A DNA stretch of 64,000 nt from positions 60,097,020 through 60,161,019 of the forward strand of contig OX411548.1 in the NCBI GenBank assembly GCA_948146395.1, written 5' to 3'. This stretch comes from Fragum whitleyi (lineage: Eukaryota; Mollusca; Bivalvia; Cardiida; Cardiidae). The notes under the pieces are model-generated. The model saw only the letters and a list, made by a program, of their open reading frames with translations. It was not told where the DNA came from and searched no databases. Positions 12,431-23,734 of this stretch are shown piece by piece (within the stretch, counting starts at the first letter, position 1; the number at the start of each line of letters is the position of its first letter). Both the position numbers and the translations under genes were made by a program.

Positions 12431-12626
12431 TCCAACTATTTGTCTCTCATTCTGTCTAGTCATGGGTTAATAATCGTAGACCTATGTGGAGTAGCAGCTG
12501 TTTGCTATGGAAGTATGTGATGGTAGTACTGTTGAGAGAAATACCAGGAATCCATTGGTAGATGCTCCAGCCGCCGCGATATAACTGAAAGCGTGTTGAA
12601 GGCGGCAATAAACCATTTTCAAACAA
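12428..12626 (+). mobile_element. 5'-truncated tRNA-derived SINE
   Basis: Starts in the SINE body at 'ctttccaactatttgtctct' and continues through 'gataatcgtagacctatgtg'-like and 'aataccaggaatccattgg' blocks. It ends with the conserved 3' domain 'gccgccgcgatataactgaa' and 'gttgaaggcgg'. The tRNA-like head is absent. It abuts the last unit of repeat D. Confidence 0.85.
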
Positions 12627-13590
12627 ACATTTTTTCATGATCTCAGGCGTCGAGAAGACCGTTTTATTAGCGACGTAGGTTTGAACATAGCTGGTGGTAT
12701 CAAAGCATTTTTACAAGAATGTTTATACATGCCAAATATTGACAAGATTTCTTTCATTGAAAATACTCGAAGACAACACTGGGGTGAAAATCAAATTCCT
12801 TAAATATCAGGGGAAAATGATAAAATTTAAGTAATAGACATGCAGGAAATGTTCAATTATACTAGGATATGTTATCTAAACCATTTTTTCCGGTAAATCA
12901 AGTCATTTATTTTGATCAAATGGGAGTTTTATAATGTTTCCTACCTTTTGAACTAGAAGCACTGTTGTCAACTTTCACTTTCATCCTCCATATTGTTTTG
13001 TTGTAAAACTGGGTCATACCAAATGGTTTTAGCTGATTTGATTGGTTGATGGGCCTGTAAACAATATGATGTAATAGGGGGTGTTTCTTATAGCCAATGA
13101 AATAGTACGAAACTGAAAAATATCATTTAAAAGGCTTCTAAACAATGGCAAATTGTCAACTCAGTTATGTCCTTTCGAATTGAGAGTGAATTTTTCCTAT
13201 TTTTTCCTTTGAAGCCAATTTCAACAAAATTTTGCATGCATAACATGGGCCTCAAAGATACATTTTGATTTTTTGTGTTTGTGCAAACAATACTTGGTAA
13301 TATTGATTTGAAAGTTGACATGGAATTTTTGAAATACACCTTGTCTATATTTAATCATTATTTTTTTTATAATTTCTTTCATACAGCAACCAGTGAGTTT
13401 GAACTGTAAAAATAACGATGCTTCGAATCCTTTTTTCTTAAATCAACTGGATACTACGAACATGCATACACGATTATGGTCCTAAACGCCTGCTCTTGCC
13501 ATCAAAGAACAATTTGTAATAAGCACATCTAATGAATTCTTCTGATGTCTTATTAGTTCGGCTGTTTTCGAAGAAAAATTGGGGTATTAT
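12627..13590. other. Unassigned
   Basis: AT-rich, with short ORFs lacking motifs. No array or element end identified. Confidence 0.5.
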
Positions 13591-14310
13591 GATAAGCTTT
13601 GCGTCGTTGATGTTGGCGTTGGCGTGACAAACTTTAACATGTCATAACTTTTGAATGGTAAGTGATAAAGCCTTCATATTTCACATGATAATTGCTTCGG
13701 AAAAGACCTTTCTGTAGGTACAAAGTGCAAGGTCATCATGAAAGGTCAAAGTCATTTTCAAGGTCAAATTTGTTTGAAAAAAAAACTTCAACATTTGCCA
13801 TAATCTTTTTTATGAGTGATAGGACCTTCTCACTTAACATGATGATTGTTCGGGACAAGACCTTTCTGTTGGTACAAAGTTCTTGGTCATCAGTCAATGT
13901 CGTTTTTCAAGGTCCGTTTTTTCAAGGTCAAATTTTAACATTGACCATAACTTTTGAATGGTAAATGATGGGGCAAACATGTTTCATTTTATGGTTGCTT
14001 AGGACTAGTCCTTGCTATTGGTACTTAGTTCAAGGTCTTCAGTCAAGGTCAATGTCATTTTTTAAGATCAAATCTTCATCTTTGATATTGTCTATAACTT
14101 TTGAATGGTAAGTGAAAACGCCTTCATATTTCAAACAAGGTTTTTAATGGAAAAAAATCAAAATCCAAGGTATTATGATCATCTTGGTGTTGTCAACGTC
14201 GGTGTTGGCGTAAGTGTTGGCGAAGGCATGACAAACCTTAACTTTGGTCATATCTCTATTGTTATTGAAGATATCTCCATGAAAGCTTTCTAGACTATCG
14301 CCTAATTCGT
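13591..14310 (+). repeat. Tandem repeat family E, ~150-bp units
   Basis: 'taacttttgaatggtaagtg' or close variants recur near 13,647, 13,797, 13,945 and 14,097. Each is followed by 'aaagccttcatatttcac' and a cluster of 'caaggtca'. 'tgttggcgttggcgtgacaa' opens the array and recurs at 14,205. Related inverted sequence lies at 17,345-17,690 and 19,859-20,345. Confidence 0.75.
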
Positions 14311-14408
14311 ATTAAGGCCATATTCACTACAAATACTCTTTAGTATTTGTAAAGTATTCGTTCATAAATGAACTTATCTTGATGAGAATGCAAAAATTGT
14401 AAAACAAA

Positions 14409-14681
14409 ATTATTGAGAGGATTGAATGGAGTTTTATGCCGCTTTCGACAGTTTTTAGTTATATCGCGGTGACTGGACTGCCTTACAATGGATTCCGGGT
14501 ATTTCTCTCACCAGTGCTACCATCACATCCTTTCCTAGCCTCCTGCTGCTGTCTCACATAGGATTGATATTTATCAACCCATTGGTGAGAGACAAATAGT
14601 CGGAACGACTGCCGCCGTCGGGGATCGAACCCCGATCGGATTCTAGATTGACGCGCTACCTACTGCGCTATTATTGAGAGG
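14409..14681 (-). mobile_element. tRNA-derived SINE with 12-bp target duplication
   Basis: The insertion is bounded by the perfect direct repeat ATTATTGAGAGG at 14,409-14,420 and 14,670-14,681. On the minus strand it carries A box TAGCGCAGTAGG (14,659-14,670) and B box GGTTCGATCCC (14,620-14,630), the body, and the 3' domain near 14,440-14,470. The tRNA-like head starts at the A box, so the first ~10 nt of the tRNA-like part are missing. Target duplication plus 3' tail is the signature of LINE-assisted retroposition. Confidence 0.9.
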
Positions 14682-16040
14682 GTGTTTAGAACCTCTATAA
14701 AAAAAGGAAGTCAAAGCGAACAATGAACATAAAAGGTTGTCCAAAAGAAAATACAAGGATGACTTCATTAACACATTTCGAGAATAGCTAGCTTCCCAAT
14801 CATACTTTTTTCGCTTATTTTGGCAACAAGTCATTTGAATATTTTAAGGTTTTGGAAAAACAAGAGGGACATCATGATCATAGAACGCTCACCGTAATTA
14901 TAAAAAAAATGACAAAGAATGGCTCTCAATCAGAACGGCTTCAAAGGTACCACAGCAGTGTATAACTTCATAGCGGTGATTATTTGGTTTAGACGGAAGG
15001 ATGTCGAAAAGCATAACAGGGAAAATGAACAATATTCACATTAAAACGCCAACAAAAAACAAAGAAACAATACCGCATCCCAGATTGGTTGAAATTAATA
15101 AAGTGGTCAGGAAATGATTAAAATTATTGAAATAAAAAATCCTCCTGTTGTCACATTCATATTTACGATTATAAATTCTACAAAGTAATATTAACTTGCC
15201 AATTTGGTTTGAATTGGCCCTATGTTTCGGAGATGTTTAAGATAAAACGAAAATAACCTCGAACCTGCAACGCATATTTCTAAAGGCTAATCGAATTTTC
15301 ACGGACAAACTTTGAATAGTGTTACTAAATAAACATACCTGCTGAAAAGTAATGGTGAAACTCGCACAGAAAATTGGAGGAAAAATGAAAATCATCCAGA
15401 AATTATAAGACTATCTATATCATGCCAAGTCCATGATGAAAGGCGAATTCAATATTCACTACCAAATTTTAAAATCATCGCCTTAGGAACTTTTTGCAAC
15501 GACGGGGTTTTAAGGATTGTAATCGAAGAGATACAGGGTTATTTGCAAACCCAAACACGCCCATATTTAGCATCCTCGGAGCCCAGTCGTAAAGCATTAC
15601 GTTACTCTCCATTCATTACTCCTGGGACGAAACGCTAATGCAACGTCGTTTCTTAGAATGTAAATGGTTATTGCATTCTTTTTATTAGAAAATAATGACC
15701 ATGACGCAATTCTACTCTTCAAATTAGTATAGTTTTCCCTTACTGGGATCTGCCATGAAATGCCGACCCGAATACACTAATGTCAGAAGACAACCTGGAA
15801 TGCAGTTGACAACGACTTTACAGGCAAATATATTGGTCCAGCAAGATCTTAGCTTCATTGGTTTAGCACGATCAGGTGCACAATCTTCAAACTCTTTGGC
15901 ATCTAATTCAAATGAGAATTTCTTCGGTATAGGTCTAGATGCAATGGTGTCTGTACTTCGTGAATGGTTCTCGTCTGTCGATAGAATCTTTCAGTTTATT
16001 TATAATTCATAATGGGTATATTATTTTCTTTTACGAACTT
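14682..16040. other. Unassigned, lower repeat content
   Basis: One of the few stretches without obvious tandem units. An 85-codon plus ORF at 15,755-16,012 has no recognisable domain, and nothing around it suggests exons. Conservation was not testable here. Confidence 0.45.
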
Positions 16041-16900
16041 CAAGAGCTATTGCGATACTGGTTTTCCCGTCCGGCGACCGTCCGTCTAGCCGTATGTCCG
16101 GCTGTCCGTACATCCATTAACTTTTGCTCCTTAAAGCTCTAGAGTCCACCGGTTTTTAGCTCCACTGGTCTAAGTTCAGCGGAGCTTATTTCATGGCGGG
16201 TCGTTCGTCGTTAGTCATTGCGTCCGTGCGTAAACTTTTCATTTAAACATCTCCTCTGAATCTACTGGTCAGATTTCAACCAAACTTTACAGACATGATC
16301 CTAAAGACACACTTATTTCAGTTTGCTTCGTTAAATTAGTATCGGGTTGATACTTTGAGCGCTACTAGCTGCAATAATGTACCCCTCTTTCTGATATGCC
16401 TCCCACATCAGATTATCAAAGGAGGGATACGTTATCGTATCTAAGCGCTACGGGCTAACGTGGGGCCCGCAAAACAGGGAACCGCAATGGTGAAATATAA
16501 CCCCAACTTCATCAGAATTATCTTTTTGACAAGCTCTTTCAGATTTCTTCGTTAAATTCTGAATGTGTTAAAATCATGGGTGCCAAAGGCTGACGCCTCA
16601 TCAGAAAAATGGTCCCTTATGGTGAAATTTTCAATAAATCTTCTTCACGGGAACTATCCATCAGAATTCAATCTTATTTGTCAGGAATTATTCTTAGGAC
16701 ATGCTCTTTCAGATTTCTTCGTTGAATTCGGATTTGGTACATGTAGATATCATGGGTGCTTTGGGCTGCCGCGTCACCAAAAATTGGCCTTCTTGGTCTC
16801 TTTAAAATCTTTTTCTCTTAAACTACTTATCAGACTTCAACCAAACTTCGCTGAAATGATCCTTAGTGTATGCTCTTTTAGATAGCTTTGTAAAATTCTT
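16041..16900 (+). repeat. Repeat family B, plus copies
   Basis: A first edge near 16,070 has 'gaccgtccgtctagccgtat'. A second start at 16,152, 'gtttttagctccactgg', leads to 'gcgtccgtgcgtaaactttt' and units with 'ttcaaccaaacttyacagac' (variable base), 'catgctctttcagatttctt' and 'cgttaaattctgaa'. The 106-codon ORF at 16,565-16,885 lies inside the units. Confidence 0.75.
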
Positions 16901-18845
16901 GTTAGTCAACAAAAAAGGGGCCTTAAGGGGGAAAATGTAAGATGATTGTCTTCGATTCTGGAATCATGTGGAAGCCATGACCAAGAGCTTACCTTTGACC
17001 TACTTTCTTAAATATTGAATTAGTAGGGTAAGTACTGTATTGAGTCGATATTAAAGGCTGATAGATGACTTTCTTTGATTCTGGCATCATGTTAACCCTT
17101 GAACCAGTTCTTGACATTTGACCTACTTTCTTAAATATTGAATTATTATGTCTAGGACTGAATAAAGTCAATAAAAAATGGTTGGTAGATGATTGCCTTT
17201 GATTCTGGCATCAAGACGAATCCTTAACCCCGAACGGGACCTTAGACCTATTTTCGTGAATATTGAATTATTTCTAGGACTGTTTATAAAAAGTCAATAA
17301 TAATGGTTTGTAGATTATTGTCTTTTTGGCATTATGTTTAACCTTGACCCAGATCTTGACCTCTTAGATATTGATTCGGTATCTGCTGGAAAGTCTTGTC
17401 ACAAGAAGAAAGCATTCGAAATATGAAGGCTATATCACTAACTTTGCAAACTAAGCGCAAATGATAAAAGTTAAATTATCAATTTCTGACCTTGAGACTA
17501 GACATAAGCTTTTCAAAGAGTCGGTAGAGCGGTCTAAGGCCTCTTGCCTCTTTTCTCTTAAGACTTCAAGTCTATCGGTTACATGATTTACAGCATCACT
17601 TTCATTATCTTGTTTTCGTCCATGCTTCTAACAGAAATGCAAGTTTCTAAAAATAACCGCAATGTTCTAAAAAAATATCCATGTGCTACCTTAAAAAATA
17701 GCATACGGGACCTACTTTCGTGAATATTGAATTATTAGGTCTAGGACTGTACATTAAAAGTCAATAATAATGGTTTGTAGATGATTGTTTTTGACTTTGG
17801 CATTATGTTGAACCTTGACCAAGATCTTGACCTCCGACCTACTTTCTTAAATATTTAACTATTAGGCAAAGGACTGTTATAAATTAACATAAAAGGATGG
17901 TAGATGATCGTCTTTGATTCTGAGATCATAGTAGACACTGAGCATGAACTTCGAAATATCATGAAACTTCATGAAATATCGAATTTCGAGGGCTAGAACT
18001 GTGGTTAGTCATACTTAAGGTTGGTAGATAATTGTCTTTAATTCTGGCATCGAGTTGAATCTTTGACCCAGATCTTGACCTTTGACTTTTTTTTAAATAT
18101 TGAATTATTTGTCTATGACTGTTTTAAGCCAGTAATAATGGTTGGTAGATGATTGTCTTTGAGTCTGTGTTCATGATGAACTCTTGACCCTGACCGTTAC
18201 CTTTGGCCTACCTTCTTAAATATTTATTTACTAGGGCTGGAACTTTGTTTAGTCAATACTTTAAGTTTTTAGATGATTGTCTAAAGTGTTACTATCATGT
18301 TTAACCTTTAACCCTGTTCTTGGCCTTTTTGACCTACTTTCATAAGTATTGAATTATTGTCTAGAACTGTGTTAGGTCAATAATAATGGTTGGTAGATGA
18401 CTGTCTTTGACTCTGGGATCATGAACCCTTACCGTGACCTTTGACCTACTTTCTTAAATTTTGAATTATTAGGGCTATGACGTAAGTCAAAGATTAAGGT
18501 TGTTATATGATTGTCTTTGATTCTTGCATCATGTGTAAGCCTTGACCAACAATTTGACCTTTGACCTACTTTCTTAAATATTGAATTATTGGGGCAATAA
18601 CAGTAATATGTCCATAATGAATGTTGGTAGATGATGTTCTTGGATTTTGGCATCTTATTGAACCTTTAAGCCCGATCTTGATCCTTGACCTACTTTCTAA
18701 AATATTATATTATCAATTAAAGAACTATATTATGTCACTAATAATTGTGGGGATGATTTCTTTTATTCTGGCATCCTGTAGAACCCCCCTGCCTATAAAC
18801 TCTGACCTATTTTCTTGAATTAGAATTATAGGGTCGGGGTCTGTA
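16901..18845 (-). repeat. Tandem repeat family A, inverted array
   Basis: Reverse complement of the 6.3-7.4 kb family: 'gattgtctttgattctggca', 'tcatgttgaacccttgaccc', 'acctttgacctactttctta' and 'aatattgaattattagg' recur at about 124-bp spacing (for example 16,943, 17,066, 17,190, then 17,784, 17,907, 18,028, 18,150 onward). About 14 units occur, interrupted at 17,345-17,690 by family E-like sequence. Confidence 0.85.
17345..17690 (-). repeat. Family E-like insert inside array A
   Basis: 'gattcggtatctgctggaaa' and 'agcattcgaaatatgaa' are repeated almost verbatim at 20,160-20,215. 'cttttcaaagagtc...gtagagcggtct' recurs at 20,287-20,315. The same block is therefore present twice in this orientation, once within array A and once after array D. 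Confidence 0.75.
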
Positions 18846-18865
18846 TTTAATAAATAGTAAGATTT

Positions 18866-19010
18866 ACATTGTCACAAAATAATATCTTTATTTTCAGAAG
18901 GTTAAACATACAGACATCAATTTAAACCAACAACTAGATAGGAGAAAGGATATGTCTTTTTTACAATGTTGCCTTCTCCAATGCCAAATTCCTCTACTTT
19001 CCCTCACTCG
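18866..19010 (-). mobile_element. Retrotransposon 3'-end fragment
   Basis: 'atatctttattttcagaagg' and 'gtcttttttacaatgttgcc' match the 3' terminal region of the LINE-like relic at 23,270-23,400. On the minus strand this reads as a 3' UTR ending 'ccttctgaaaataaagat'. No coding part remains. Confidence 0.6.
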
Positions 19011-19054
19011 CACAAACCTGTTTACTCCTTCGCACACACCCAATCACTAATCAC

Positions 19055-19858
19055 TCAATGGCTCGTACTATATACTATCACAACGATGGTTCCTTTCGAA
19101 AATGGGCTCGATCCGTCGAGTGACACTGGAAAGGTGTCAAACGAAAATAAATGACAAATTTGATTTGAAAACAGTCTTTGTCGATTTTCTTCAAACTTGG
19201 TCGATTGGACCATCACAAGAATCGATCCTCTCCAAAATTGGCCAGATCGGTCAAGTGTGATGGGAAAAGGCGCCTACTGAAAGTTTGATTAGAAATTCCT
19301 CGTTGATGCTCTTAAGTATACAATTTTATCCGAATCACTTCAAACTGGCTCAGACTGTCACGAGGATGGTTCCTTTTGAAAAAGGGCTAGATCCTTCAAG
19401 CGTCACGGGAGGGGGCCAAATAGATATTCAATTAAAAAATCCTAATTAACGCTCTAAAGTCCACAGTTTTTTACCGATTGACTTAAACTTCCTTTTAAAA
19501 ATTGTACTTTCTAAGGAGGGTTCATTTTGAAAATGGGACAGATCCAGTAAGCATCATTGGAAAAGGGGCCGAATGAAGAAAAAAAATAAAATCCTCGTTA
19601 ACACTCTTAACTCCACAGTTTTCATACCATTTTTTTCAAACTTGGTCAGAATGATTGGAAAATCACAAGGATCGTTTCTTTCGAAAATGGGTCCGATCCG
19701 TCAAGCATCATGGGAAAAGGAGCCTAATGAAAATTTAATTAGAATATCCTCGTTATCGCTCTAAAGTCAAAACATTTCATCCAATTGATTTTAAACTTGC
19801 TCTGAAAATTGGACTTTCACAAGGATGGTTCGTTTCAAAAATGTGCCCGGAAAAGGGG
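19055..19858 (-). repeat. Tandem repeat family D, inverted array
   Basis: 'acaaggatggttcctttcga', 'aaaatgggtccgatccgtca', 'agcgtcacgggaaaaggggc' and 'cgttaacgctctaaagtcca'-type blocks recur in about five units. This is the reverse complement of 11.3-12.4 kb. Confidence 0.85.
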
Positions 19859-20345
19859 TCAAAAATGACCTTGACCGATGACCTTTTTTCCTGAAAGGTT
19901 TTGTCACAAATAATAAATATTTTAAATGATGAGGCGATTTTATTTACCATTGACAACTTAGAATCAATGTTAAAGTTTAAATTTTTGAAATTCTTGATTG
20001 GTGACCTTGAATTTGTTATCCACAGAAAGGTCTTGATAAAAGCAATCCAAATGTGAAATATACAGACTATATCTCTTAGCAATCAAAAGATAAAGGCGAA
20101 TTTCAGAAGATTTTTTGAAAATTAATGACCTTGACATTATGATCTCTACCGATGATCTTGATTCGGTATCTGCTGGAAAGTCTTGTCACAAGTACAAAGC
20201 ATTCGAAATATGACTTTCTTTGCAAACTTATCGCCAATATTAAAGTTTGAATTATAAAATTTCTGACCTTGAGACTTTTCAGTCAGGCTTTTCAAAGAGT
20301 CAGTAGAGCGGTCTCATCCCCTCAAGCGCACTTGTTTTCTTCAAT
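19859..20345 (-). repeat. Repeat family E, inverted
   Basis: 'aatgaccttgacc', 'gatgaccttttttcctgaaa' and 'ggtcttgataaaagcaatcc' blocks repeat at about 150-bp intervals, followed by the segment shared with 17,345-17,690. Confidence 0.7.
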
Positions 20346-21675
20346 CCTCAATTCTATCATGTACACGATGTTCATCAACTTTTTCATTGTGTTTAAAAGT
20401 AAATCACTACTCATATCTTGGTTGCAATAAGGATAAACAGCAATAAGAATACTTTCTATTTGATTATTATCTTCCAGAAGAATAATGACGAGAAAAGTAT
20501 CATCAGGATTTTTCGAGACATACTTTCACCGCCTGTATGTGTATATTGTTTTGTTTATAATCTTTTATAAATTGATGATTCCAGAGGCAAATAAATTTCG
20601 TCTCTATCAAATGACACAACTCATTCAACACTTATATTGCTTGAAAAGCATAATGCCTATTCACTTTCTTTTCATATGAACCGGCAGTTCTGTGAAGGAC
20701 ATATTGGACCCCTTATATCGTGAAGTAAGACATTCTTCGTCTCTAAAATTATGAAATTAATTTACTTGGTACAGTGAATAATTTTCAATTTCAGTCCAAA
20801 CAGTACTAGATTTAAGGATGAAGTTGCCGAATTAAAGATTATAGATGTCCAGTATATATTATTTAACTAGCGAAATTCTGACTAGAAAATATTACGGGTT
20901 CTGCGAGAAAGCATCATGACGTTAAATTTGCTATAGTAATCAAAGCTAATTTTTAACGGCAAATTTAGAAAGTTCTCGCGGCTGTAATATTAGTGTATTC
21001 AAACAATAGCACTTTAAGAAAGAATGTAAACATTTAAAATATGCAGCATGAAATTAACAAGAAAAAAAAGATAAATGGGAAAACTCTACTTTTTAAAATG
21101 ACGTGCAGCTTTTGGGAATGCACAAGCCTAAGCAATGTTTGTTTCTTGTTATGCGTTAAACAATCATAGTAATCGATTGTTCACAGTTCGATTAGTGCTC
21201 TAATACCTTTTTATCAGGTGTGCTCGTCTATTTTACCTTTTCATTAATAGTGAAATTATTTTCGCTTCACCTGGACGCGTGCATCACGTGTTTAAAAACT
21301 AACTATAATCATTAGTTGTGGAAGGGTGTCTAATAATTAGACCTTTTAAACAAGTTTAATTAATTTTTTATGCAATGGGAGGTGGCGTGTACAAAATATG
21401 ATGGCAATAGATTATCAGATAATGGTTGAATTGAAGTGGTATTCAAAGAAGTTTACATTGCGAGTATTTCGCAATCGGTATAGTGCGCGACACGTAATTC
21501 TCGCGTTTTATTAACTTATAATTGATTTTTCCATGTCAGAAAATGGCCTTTTAAATTGTTGCAGCTTTGAATTGATAGGTACACAGATAATTGTATTATG
21601 AACGACGTGATAGTGACAAATTTGGTTGCAGGATATATTAATTAAGTATGCAGCAATTTCTAATCTTCGACAAGC
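20346..21675. other. Unassigned AT-rich DNA
   Basis: No coding or array signal. An imperfect inverted pair built on 'aatattac...cgagaa' lies at about 20,885-20,995, with arms too degraded to call an element. Confidence 0.45.
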
Positions 21676-21723
21676 GAAGACCCTGGCCAGCCTGTGCATC
21701 CGCACAGTCTAACAAGGGTCTTC
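21676..21723. repeat. 48-bp double-stem palindrome
   Basis: Outer arms GAAGACCCT (21,676-21,684) and AGGGTCTTC (21,715-21,723) enclose inner arms CTGTGC (21,692-21,697) and GCACAG (21,702-21,707) with loop ATCC. The inner core 'gcctgtgcatccgcacagtc' resembles 59,595-59,625 and is typical of an interspersed bivalve repeat. Confidence 0.7.
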
Positions 21724-22196
21724 TCTATGCGCTCTGTTGATAAATAAGGTCTCAAAGTATGGTTAGACAGCTTAGCAAACTTCGAATTGCACTATGTAGC
21801 TGTCTATGCGACTCGATGCCTGCAACTCCCGCACATATGAAAAGGTTAGAAATGACACATATAGGGTCATTTTTTCTTCGACATGTAAATAAGTACCGTT
21901 TATGATGAGCAGAAACTTCATCCTTTGATGGGTCATGGATCTTATAGGTTGTCGGAAACTTATCACAAGGCATTTCAATGTTACCGCTGACCGTCACATG
22001 CTTAAAACCTAATCTATAAAGAGCGGAGTGTGACCAAATCCGTCATATTCCCTGAGGCAATTTGTTACGCTTTTCTCATCAAAAGTCTTGGAATTTTAAA
22101 AAAAATGATAGATTCTTTTTAAAGCCACGCTTAATCTTTGGTAAAACAGTTTAAGCTAAGTGAAATACAATATTACGGAGTTGGCATTTCTATCGT
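21724..22196. other. Unassigned
   Basis: Overlapping 68- and 81-codon minus ORFs at 21,752-21,997 show no recognisable motif. No repeat seen. Confidence 0.4.
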
Positions 22197-22300
22197 GTAT
22201 AGATCTACAAGTTTAAGTGAGTGATCAAAGGTCAATATTGTCCATACCTGTATAGACAAAATTGACCTTTGATCTCTCACTCTAAATTGTGGAACTATAC
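22197..22300. repeat. 104-bp near-perfect palindrome
   Basis: Arms of 51 bp (22,197-22,247 and 22,250-22,300) match at 43 of 51 positions by my count and are separated by only 2 nt. The best-matched section is 'gatcaaaggtcaat' and its complement. It could be a palindromic MITE, a fold-back remnant or a hairpin RNA source; nothing in the flanks decides. Confidence 0.8.
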
Positions 22301-22632
22301 AAACATCTTAATTTTATCACCAGGACTACATAGATGATATATCTATTTAATAATTGGAATTAATAGTGTTTTCTTATATTTTCTTTGAAAATTGTCTAGT
22401 CAAATGTTTCATTCCATGCCTAGTAATGATATAAATATACTTACAAGTCCATTCTTTACAAAGAAAAAATATGAAAGAAAACGTGATCGGTGGTAAAATG
22501 TATGAAAATGTATATGCGAATTCGCCATTTTCTGAAAATTTGCCTTGTCGTTTTAATGACATAATATACTCTTGAATCAGAACCGTTTTCGAATTGGAGT
22601 TTGCAAAGTCAAGGGGTTTTGTGCCCCAAGTA

Positions 22633-22862
22633 TTTAACCCTTTGCTGTTTAATCCCTGCTTTTTACCAGCCTGTGATTTTATGATTGAGAAAACAATGTG
22701 AAAAAAGAAGAAATTGCTTCTGACAAGCAATTTCTTCTTTTTCCACACTATTTTCTACCCTACTGAATGGTTATTTTTCAAATTAAATCAACTTTAAAGT
22801 TTCGTCTGCAAAACCTTTGGATTTGGACAGGTCCAAAATTTTGTAAAACAGGAAAGGGTTAA
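22633..22862 (+). mobile_element. piggyBac-like TTAA MITE, copy 1
   Basis: A 230-bp unit flanked by TTAA at both ends. The ends are inverted: 'TTAACCCTTTGCTGTTT' left, complement of 'aaacaggaaagggttaa' right, one mismatch in 17. Centrally, 22,698-22,746 forms a hairpin with ~22-bp arms (GTGAAAAAAGAAGAAATTGC and partner) around 'ctgac'. There is no coding capacity. TTAA flanks with CCC-starting ends are the hallmark of piggyBac-type transposition; the superfamily is inferred from the ends alone. Two more copies are at 23,735 and 40,229. Confidence 0.85.
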
Positions 22863-23269
22863 ATATTTCATATTTCATAGTTGGTTAATGATTATGTCAC
22901 TTGCACTCGTCCTTAAAGATAAGGTATTTTTATCTGATACAAAATCGGATTTCCAACACTAAATTGGGCTTTATCTCTCGCCAAATGAAGCGGCCTGGTC
23001 GATTTCATTCTGATTTCGATCAGCATCCCGATCCTTATCTCACCCCGGTAAGGCTGATCATCAAACTGTCGACCTCATGCCTGAATCATTTGCTCGTAAA
23101 AACGGTGTCGAAAACATTTGACCCTACGATCTTTTTTACAACTTTCCATAAATGTGCTGATCGTCAAAGCGAAACAGAAGAACCCTCAAAATTTTAGTTT
23201 AAAAAAGTCGTATGCATTTTTGCTTTATGATTGTTTTAACATATCCCATATACGTTTCGGGGCAGATAA
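22863..23269. other. Unassigned
   Basis: A 98-codon plus ORF at 22,901-23,197 has no domain that I recognise. It lies between a MITE and a retroelement 3' end, so a chance ORF is likely. Confidence 0.4.
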
Positions 23270-23734
23270 GAGTTAATAATAATGATAATAATAAAATCTT
23301 TATTTTCAGAAGGTAAAACAATGATTTGCAAACAACAAAAGGCCTAAAAAGTGTCTTTTTTACAATGTTGCCTTTTCTCCCGCACACACAATCGATCTAA
23401 CTCGTCTATTTTCCGACTCAATCTCACTATCTGACTACCAATCTATCTACGTATCTACCTCTCTTTCACGTCATTCGGAACACTTGTAATATTGCATATA
23501 AAAATGAATCAAGCTAACACAAACAATGAAATTAAAGTAATGTGATTACGTACGGACAGACACCGGGTTTATATCTGTTAATTTTAGGAAAAAATAGACA
23601 AAATTCAATTCTTCGTTGGCCAAGTAGATAGTTCTTTATCTGTTTTGTTTAAACTGTGAATTGTTTTTGCTTCCCTAATGAAGGTTGGAATTTTATTCCA
23701 TATATCCATACTGGCATTAGAGAACGACCTTTTC
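23270..23734 (-). pseudogene. LINE C-terminus and 3' UTR relic
   Basis: On the minus strand, 23,733-23,605 encodes 'RSFSNASMDIWNKIPTFIRE' and then a stop at 23,605-23,607. It matches the final segment of jockey/CR1-type LINE proteins, where 'RSFS-A--WN-LP--IR' is typical. Downstream is a ~200-nt 3' UTR, then 'ccttctgaaaataaagattt' and a (TTA)n-like tail at about 23,275-23,300. The frame is cut upstream by the MITE at 23,735. It may belong with the reverse transcriptase piece at 25,135-25,690, which has the same strand and correct order, but the intervening DNA is longer than expected. Confidence 0.7.

Noticed and set aside
15755..16012. 85-codon ORF as a host exon
   Set aside because: No Kozak support, domain, splice context or neighbouring exon could be seen; left as unassigned.
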